A stretch of DNA of 64,000 nucleotides, taken from NCBI GenBank assembly GCA_029717555.1, contig JAMDHS010000031.1, positions 62,001 to 126,000 on the forward strand. The letters are read 5' to 3'. The notes under the pieces are model-generated. The model ran no database searches. It was not told where the DNA came from and saw only the letters and a list, made by a program, of their open reading frames with translations. The stretch comes from Peribolospora baueri. Taxonomy: Eukaryota > Basidiomycota > Peribolosporomycetes > Peribolosporales > Peribolosporaceae. The stretch's first letter is position 1; the number at the start of each line of letters is the position of its first letter. Made by a program: the position numbers and the translations under genes. Shown piece by piece: positions 58,036 to 64,000 of the stretch.

Positions 58036-59648
58036 ATGGTGCGGAGCACGATTCTAGCTCGCGTTTCGGACGGTGAGTTGGGGCTGAGAATGAATCCCAT
58101 GCGCGCGCGAGTGGGACGGCTTTTCGTTGCGTGACGACTGGGATGGGATGGAGGACGGGAGACGGGCCGTCTAGGTACCGTGCCAGCCCCGTGGCGTGGA
58201 GGGGTTGACGACCTGAGGAGCTGTGGAATACGGCGTGGGTTATGGAACGCCGTCCAGTCTTCCGTTGGAAGGCACCCTCTTGATGAGCTATCGGTCACGA
58301 GGTCGACCCTCGCGATGTACCGCTTTGGAGCACCTTGGAGCAACGGAGAACGTCCTCTGCGACAGCTGGAGCGAACGGCAACGGTGATGCGGGAGCGGCA
58401 TTGCAGGGTTGTGTTGGAGGCCGTTACTGTTGTAGAAGATGCAGCACTACCGACTCTTTGGCTGCCTCGCCGTCCGCGCCGTGCTCGAAATGATAAGCTC
58501 ATCGCGTAATGTCTTTCTTTTTGTTTCCTTTTCTTCTTCTCCCCTCACCACTCCCTCTCACGATTATCTGGGAAATGACTCTGCCTGTCCATTTGTCATC
58601 TTCGTGACAACGTCGACGGATCTCCTTGACGCGAACGGCATACGGCATTGGAATAGGGCTACCCCTCGCGCAGTCCGTAGACGATGACCAGGTCGGTCTT
58701 GCCTTTCTCTCCTTCTGCCGTACCACGCCCAGGCCTCCACTTGCTAATCGTATCTCTCGCCATTTGACCGACACGATGGACAGACTGAAACGGACTTGTC
58801 CGAGTACAAGCAGCAAGCCAAGCTTATCTTCCGCCGCCTCAACCTGAACTCGGAGCCTCGCTGCTCCATTGAGAGCGGGTCATACACTCTGCAGTGCGCT
58901 TTTTGTCTTTTCTCGCCGGCTCACGCTATATAGCGGAAACAAAATTTAATTGTTGAATGCCCACACCTCGCCGTCTTCACTCCTTTCTCGCTCGTACAGC
59001 TACCTCATAGACGGTTCGGTTTGCTACCTCGCCATCTGCGACCGCTCCTATCCTCGCAAGCTGGCCTTCTCCTACCTCGACGAGCTGTCTAAGGAGTTTG
59101 AGAGGAGCTACGGACAGCAGATCGAGCAAAGGAACTTGAGGCCTTACGCTTTCGTCGGATTCGGTGCGTCCCATTTCTTTCCGGGGGCGTCGCGTTTGCG
59201 TTTACTTTCGCAATCCTAATAAATGTCTTACTGCCTTTTTCGATCACCCTTTAAGACACGTTCATGCAACGCACCAAGCGACTTTACCAGGACACGCGGG
59301 GCGCCTCGAGCAACCTCGACAAGCTCAACGAGGACCTGCAGGACGTGACGCGCATAATGACTAAGAACATGGAGGATCTGCTGTGGAGGGGAGATTCTCT
59401 GGATCGTGAGTTGGCGTTCGTTCGTCGTCCCGGATACAGACATGCGACCTGACCTGACGATCGCCTCTGGCCTCCTTTTCGCGCGACGCCTAGGTATGTC
59501 CTCCATGTCCTCCTCGCTGCGCGACGAGAGCATGAAGTACAGGAGGGCGGCGCGCGACATCAACATTGCGGCGATGTACCGCAAGTGGGCACCCGTCGGC
59601 GGCATCGTGCTCTTCCTGATCATCGTCATCTGGTGGAGATTCTTTTGA
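58036..59648 (+). CDS. SEC22: R-SNARE Sec22
   Basis: Exons: join(58036..58072, 58657..58691, 58784..58893, 59000..59163, 59256..59405, 59494..59648), 216 aa. It is an ER-Golgi v-SNARE. The longin domain starts MVRSTILARVSDGLPLAQSV and includes CYLAICDRSYPRKLAFSYL. The SNARE helix reads LDKLNEDLQDVTRIMTKNME, then DLLWRGDSLD with the zero-layer Arg. The tail anchor is VGGIVLFLIIVIWWRFF at the very C-terminus. Length and order match the family. Intron 1 is 584 nt, about six times longer than the other introns in this window. The joined product matches Sec22 without a gap there, so no exon is missing from it. Confidence 0.96.
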
Positions 59649-60585
59649 ACGTACGGTACGGTCGCGCAAGGGCGCGGCGAGAAGAAGGCCCAAGTTGTGG
59701 AGGCGTCAGTGGTGTCGCGTAGAGGGAAGCAAGCGGTGGGTGACGACGGCGAGGACAAGTTGAACGCCAGGCACGCTGGTGGGCACTTGTCTGCAGCGGC
59801 TCTTTCATTTTCTACGATACGGTTTTCGTCTTGTATTGCCTTCTCTTAATTTCTTCCATTGCAGAGAATACCGTCCTGCAAATACCGTTATTCCGCACTG
59901 CACGCTCGTCGGTGAGAGTCCGGACTTGCGACAGGACTACATGAAAACATACATGGGGAAAGAAACGCACGGACAGTCGCTCGCGGATCCCGCTATTATG
60001 GACTGGACGTTGGAAACGCGATCTAGGAGGCACGGAATGGCATAAATGAGCCAAGCTTCACCCCATTGAGGGAAATCTGGCAAACAAGTGGCCTGCATCG
60101 GTCGACCGAATGTGGTGTTGCGCTGTCTCCAGGGAACGCTGACGACGGTCGGCAGTGGCGTAGGCCTTCTCCAACAGGCGGTGGCTACAGATTGCGCGCT
60201 GACCGCACGGGGGGGTGACTTGCAGAACGCCCGCTGCCGGGTGGAGCGAGGTACAACGTTGAATCCGTCCTCAGCTTTGCGATAGCCACATGAGACAATC
60301 TCTCGCCCCAATAGCGTCGCTCACTCCGCCTCACGAAACAGTCTCCCCCTCTCTAATTTTTCTCTGTGCATACTTGGCATCCCCGTCGTTCCGTTTGCGA
60401 TAGCTTCGAGAGCTCTTCGCCGAACGGCAGCGAGTTGGTAAGAGTGATCACGTGATGTCATTTCGAGGTCGCGTCCCGATCGTTTCGCCGACGATCAGGT
60501 GCACCTGCACCTGGCTCTTGTCGAACAATTTCTGAACTCGACCGACTCCACTCCACCCGGAGCGTCCGCCTGTCTGCCGCTCGCG
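59649..60585. other. Intergenic: SEC22 3' flank and LIM gene promoter
   Basis: Both neighbours are on the plus strand. A CACGTG-containing ATCACGTGATG lies near 60448-60458, about 130 bp upstream of the LIM gene ATG. No gene was recognised. Confidence 0.5.
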
Positions 60586-61663
60586 ATGGACCAGCTTCCG
60601 CCTCCACCGCGTGTTGTCGTGGGCAAAGCCAGTCCCGCCGGCGCCGGCATGGGATTCAACTGTGCCGGGTGCGGCAAGTTTATCGCCGGCAGGACGGTGA
60701 ACGCGATGGGTATCAAATGGCATCCCGATTGCTTCAAGTGAGTGGACAAGCCGTGGAAATCGCTTTGCGTCCTTGGCCAGCGGGGCCGCACGTCAGTCAT
60801 GTCGAGCGAGGCTTACGCCGTGTTTGTTCGTGCTTGGTCTCTCTCGCCGTCGGTGCCGTCTCGGTTGGACAGATGCGATCATTGCGGAGAGCACCTCGAG
60901 CACGTCGCTTTCTACGAGCACGACGGAAAGGCGTACTGTCATTTTGACTATCACGAGGTGAGAGGGCCGGTTTGTTTCGCGACGGCGGGGTCATCCTCTG
61001 ACGCCTTCGGCTTCGTCGTCTCAGCTCTTCTCTCTACGCTGCTTCCATTGCAAGACGCCAATCGTCGACGAGCGGTTCATCGAGATCGACGATCCCGAGC
61101 TCGGCAAGCGCACCTACCACGATCTCCACTTCTTCTGCGCCAACTGCGGAGATCCCTTCCTCGACCCTTCCTCCCCCACCGCCACGCACCTTCCTCCGCA
61201 CCTCCGACAAGAGTCCGGCGGCGGCGGCGGCGGCGGCGGAGACGAACGAGGAGGGGCACCGGAGGGGAAGAGCAAGGAATTTGTCGTCGTTCGTGGACAC
61301 CCTTACTGTGAAGCCTGTCACGTCCGACTCCACAAGCCCAAGTGCTGGGGATGCAAAAAGCCAGTGGCGGAGGAGGTTGTCAAGGCGCTCAACAAGAGCT
61401 GGCACCCGGAGTGCTTCGTCTGCGAGGTGAGTGTGCGGCCTGCCTGCCGTATCGGTTGGGAAGGACGCCTGGCCGGTCGAGAGAGAGAGATATCAGCGTC
61501 CTGTCCTGACCGTTGCCGATTCTCGCCTTTCGGATGCGCCTGGGCACGCCTCGACATACAATAGAGCTGCAAGCGACCATTCGAGACCGAGTCGTTTTTC
61601 GTACGCCAGAACAAACCGTACTGTCAACATTGTTTCGAGATGTTGCTTCGCAACGAGGTGTGA
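60586..61663 (+). CDS. Three-LIM-domain protein (paxillin/Pxl1-like)
   Basis: Exons: join(60586..60737, 60873..60957, 61025..61426, 61565..61663), 245 aa. Three zinc-binding LIM domains are seen. LIM1 (about 26-78) has CAGC, HPDC, CDHC and CHFD. LIM2 (about 85-178) has CFHC, FFCANC and CEAC, with an inserted Gly-rich loop. LIM3 (about 186-240) has CWGC, HPECFVC, CKRP and CQHC. A Pro-rich stretch (QLPPPPR) precedes LIM1. Fungal proteins of this kind (Pxl1-like) act at sites of polarised growth and the cytokinetic ring through protein-protein contacts; the role is inferred. The model ends at the TGA following LLRNEV. Splicing at GAG|GTGTGA to the AG at about 61704 would add some 35 residues instead. 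The start could also lie upstream, since the frame is open to before 60500. Confidence 0.85.
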
Positions 61664-62020
61664 CGGATTTACTCCGCTTCGTCGGTTGTCGCTGTCCTGT
61701 AGAAGGACGTGAAAGCGCTCGCGACCCGCGGCCGCGCGTTCGTCGCGAGCGCTGGATGTATTTCTAGTCCATGTTCTTTTGCGGGGGAAAAGGAAAAGAC
61801 GGACAGATAGCGTTTCACGGGTTCGCTGGCGAACGAGTGCATACGCGGCTGGCGCGGGGTTCGTCCATTCCTTTGTGGAACGAACGCCGTCAACTCGACG
61901 GCTTTGGTGGTACATTGCGTTTAGTGTACAGCATCTACAAAGTACGGCGAGGGGATGTCGGACAGCGTGGACGACGGGTAGGGAAGCGATTTTCCTTTTT
62001 TTTTTTTTTTTTTTTTGTTC
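61664..62020. other. Convergent intergenic region with T21 tract
   Basis: This is 3' flank shared by the LIM gene (+) and TFIIIC subunit gene (-). It may contain an alternative last LIM-gene exon starting at about 61705. A run of 21 T at 61996-62016 (A21 on the gene strand) begins four bases after the TFIIIC stop codon. Confidence 0.55.
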
Positions 62021-63097
62021 TCAACGTCTCCGTGCCTCCCGAGATGGGTCTGCCTCGTCCCATCCCTCGTCCCGTTCGCGGCCGCGACTGCCGGCGGACC
62101 CCTCGCCGACGTTATCGCCGCCCTCGCCTGCGAACCTGGCCCCAGCCCGAGCAGCTCGGGCCTCCGCCTGCATCTCCTCCCATACGCTCATGACAGAAAC
62201 ACGAGGTCTACCCACCGGCCTTCCCGTGCCCGTCTTTCCTTTCTTCCTCTGCTGCTGCGGTGGCGGTGGCGGCAGCTCCGCGTCGACCGCGACCGCTCCC
62301 GGTCGAGGAGAGGGAGGCGTAGGCGAGGACAGTGGTGGAGAGGTGGCGGTTGTGCGAGAAGTGACGGGTACGCAGCGGATGCGATGGGTGGTGGAGGTGA
62401 GCGGGGTGAGATGGCCGGTGCCGTCTGGGGAGGCTGAGAGTGGAGAAGGGACAGGATGGGTGGGAACATGATGAGACAGACATACGACTACGACGACGAC
62501 TCGCGCCATCGGTGCGTTGCCGAAAGGCGGACGAGATGAGATGAAATATGTGGAGGTGGACATACGAGCGTCGTCATGGTCATTGTCCTCGTCGTGTCGG
62601 AGGAGAAGCTCCGAGTCGAGGAGCGTCTCCCATTGACCCCTAAAGACCGTCTTTCCGACCCTTACGAACGGCGTGTCCGTCTCGAGGCCCTTTGATGAGA
62701 GGTGGATGACAGAGAAGAGGGTGACGAAGTCAGCCCGGTCGGTCGGTCGGCGAGCCGACACCTGTGCTCGCGGTGGGGGACAGCGGACGAATGGCGAGCG
62801 ACGCACGGTGATCTGATATTCGCCTCCTGCTCCTATGGCCTTCCTCCCTTCAGGACCAAGGTCGAGGGTGATGTAATGCACCTCTTCTTCCTCCCATCCG
62901 TCTTCCTCCTCCTCCTCTTCCTCTATCTCTCCGTCGCGCTCGCGCTCGGCGACGAGACGACGCGGGTCGACCCTCTCCCAAGTGTCGTCGAGGATGGGGT
63001 TCGTGTGGCACTGACCCAGAGGAGGCGGCGGCGGTGGCGACGACGACGACGACGACGTCGTTGGATGTGCGAACGAAGGTCCGACGGCAGAAGCCAT
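62021..63097 (-). CDS. TFIIIC triple-barrel subunit (subunit 6 / tau55-like)
   Basis: Exons: complement(join(62021..62433, 62566..62689, 62807..63097)), 275 aa. A Ser/Pro-rich N-terminus and an acidic run of glutamates lead to the TFIIIC triple-barrel domain: VHYITLDLGPEG, then GLETDTPFVRVGKTVFRGQW, ETLLDSELLL and THRIRCVPVTS (about residues 72-165). In RNA polymerase III transcription this domain dimerises with the tau95-type subunit on the A box of tRNA genes. The tail is basic and Ala-rich (QQQRKKGKTGTGRPVGRPR), containing an AT-hook-like GRPVGRPR. The domain is split between all three exons, and splice phases agree. The family call rests on the LDLG and ETDTPF/GQW motifs. Confidence 0.8.
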   Translation of the reverse strand: MASAVGPSFAHPTTSSSSSSPPPPPPLGQCHTNPILDDTWERVDPRRLVAERERDGEIEEEEEEEDGWEEEEVHYITLDLGPEGRKAIGAGGEYQITVRRSPFVRCPPPRAQVSARRPTDRADFVTLFSVIHLSSKGLETDTPFVRVGKTVFRGQWETLLDSELLLRHDEDNDHDDARMSTSTYFISSRPPFGNAPMARVVVVVVCLSHHVPTHPVPSPLSASPDGTGHLTPLTSTTHRIRCVPVTSRTTATSPPLSSPTPPSPRPGAVAVDAELPPPPPQQQRKKGKTGTGRPVGRPRVSVMSVWEEMQAEARAARAGARFAGEGGDNVGEGSAGSRGRERDEGWDEADPSREARRR

Positions 63098-64000
63098 TGG
63101 TGGTGACGGCGGTGGTGACGGTGACGGAGGCGAATGAACCGTAACGTCCGATCATCGATCACGACCGTCGTCGTCGTCGTCGGGCTTATCGGGCCTTGTG
63201 GCCGCGATGGCGGTCGTAGGAGGAGGACACACACGCGCTCGTTGCTATCACTCTCCTCACGAGCAGCGGCTTCGGACATGGACATGTACACATGCAATCC
63301 ACCCACGTCTGTCTGTCCCATCTCGTGCTCGCGACGCCGTCGCCGTCGTCCCCCGCCAGAGTATGACTGACGACTGACTGACGACGGACGGTCAACGCTT
63401 TACCCTACGCATCCTCCCGGTTTACTCATGTGCCTAGACACAAACACACACACACACAGAGAGAGAAAGAGAGACAGACGGCACAGGCTCGTCTGCGCTG
63501 CCGGAGTATGGACACGCAGTCGGTCCGCCCCTGCCCGCGACCATATCGTTGTCGGGAGGGTACGTATGGCGGAGGTACAAGGGGTGATGTGATGGGATGG
63601 GATGGGATGGGATGGAGGGGCGCCGATATCAACGGGCCGCGGCGCCGACGACGACAGGTGCATGCGGCGTGAAGTACTGTGCTGCCGGCGTTGGAAGTGC
63701 ATCATAGGACAGGACAGGATAGGACAGGGCAGGACGGTGGTGTATGTGTATGTGTGCGCCTTTTTTACGTACACAACCGTGCACACACACACACGACCCT
63801 CGTTCCTACACTACACATCTCTCCTCCCCTTCCCGTTCCGACTGCCGCCTCCATCCCGACGCACTGCCAGCGACGGCCGTCGTTCACGCTCTACTCCGCT
63901 CCACGTCGGCGCCAGCCAGCCAGCAGAGCCGTCGCTCGTGTCCCCCCGGCGGCGGCGGCGACATGGGCGTCCAACGCTCCACATCCACCCACATACATAT
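63098..64000. other. Upstream region of the TFIIIC subunit gene, microsatellite-rich
   Basis: It contains GACGTCGTC-like triplets near 63165-63182, a CACACA run near 63442-63456, GATGG repeats at 63591-63615 and an AGGAC pentamer tract at 63705-63736. No gene is supported up to the window edge. Confidence 0.55.
63591..63615. repeat. GATGG pentamer microsatellite
   Basis: Five tandem GATGG units on the plus strand, upstream of the TFIIIC subunit gene. A related AGGAC tract follows about 90 bp further on. Confidence 0.85.

Noticed and set aside
57912-58502. 196-aa minus-strand frame over SEC22 exon 1 and intron 1
   Set aside because: No family-like pattern, no plausible introns, and it overlaps a firmly identified exon.
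1-64000. Transposons or retroelements
   Set aside because: I found no reverse transcriptase, integrase or transposase motifs, long terminal repeats or target-site duplications in the window.

Overview
The window is nuclear DNA of a fungus, most likely a basidiomycetous yeast of the Pucciniomycotina (red-yeast or Microbotryomycetes type). This is an inference from high GC, densely intron-split genes with short introns (mostly 60-110 nt, donor usually GTGAGT/GTGAGC), many micro-exons, and a gene set typical of fungi (septin, Ish1 repeats, Amt/Mep transporter, GRIP golgin, TFIIIC subunit). I rebuilt 19 protein genes exon by exon. In every model the phases agree and the total length is a multiple of three. 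I saw no tRNA, rRNA, transposon, retroelement, CRISPR array or centromere/telomere array.

Layout. 0-9 kb: peroxisomal HSDL2-type dehydrogenase (-), GPI-anchored class 3 lipase-like protein lacking the catalytic serine (-), multi-pass membrane protein (+). 9-11.4 kb: a divergent pair of small proteins (97 and 150 aa) sharing one C-terminal module, with a 31-bp minisatellite between them. 12.9-21.8 kb: three genes in tandem on the minus strand: group II PLP (aromatic amino acid type) decarboxylase, secreted class 3 lipase with intact triad, secreted subtilase. 23-29 kb: short aspartate/glutamate-type mitochondrial carrier (+) convergent with an ammonium transporter (-) that has GATA sites upstream. 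31-38 kb: GRIP golgin (-) and an eight-repeat Ish1 protein (+) diverging from a 380-bp promoter with three CACGTG boxes. 39-46 kb: very long alpha/beta hydrolase of the hormone-sensitive-lipase type and a secreted SGNH esterase (+). 46.7-53.9 kb: a giant, mostly disordered protein (-). 55-64 kb: Cdc12-type septin, Sec22 R-SNARE, three-LIM protein (+) and a TFIIIC triple-barrel subunit (-).

Functional picture. Five hydrolases or hydrolase-like proteins (two class 3 lipase folds, a subtilase, an HSL-type hydrolase, an SGNH esterase) lie among housekeeping trafficking, septation and transcription genes; four of the five carry secretion signals. The points I would look at first are the serine-less GPI lipase, the divergent small-protein pair with its promoter minisatellite, the conflicting 5' end of the large hydrolase, and a perfect 20-bp hairpin in the subtilase/carrier divergent promoter.
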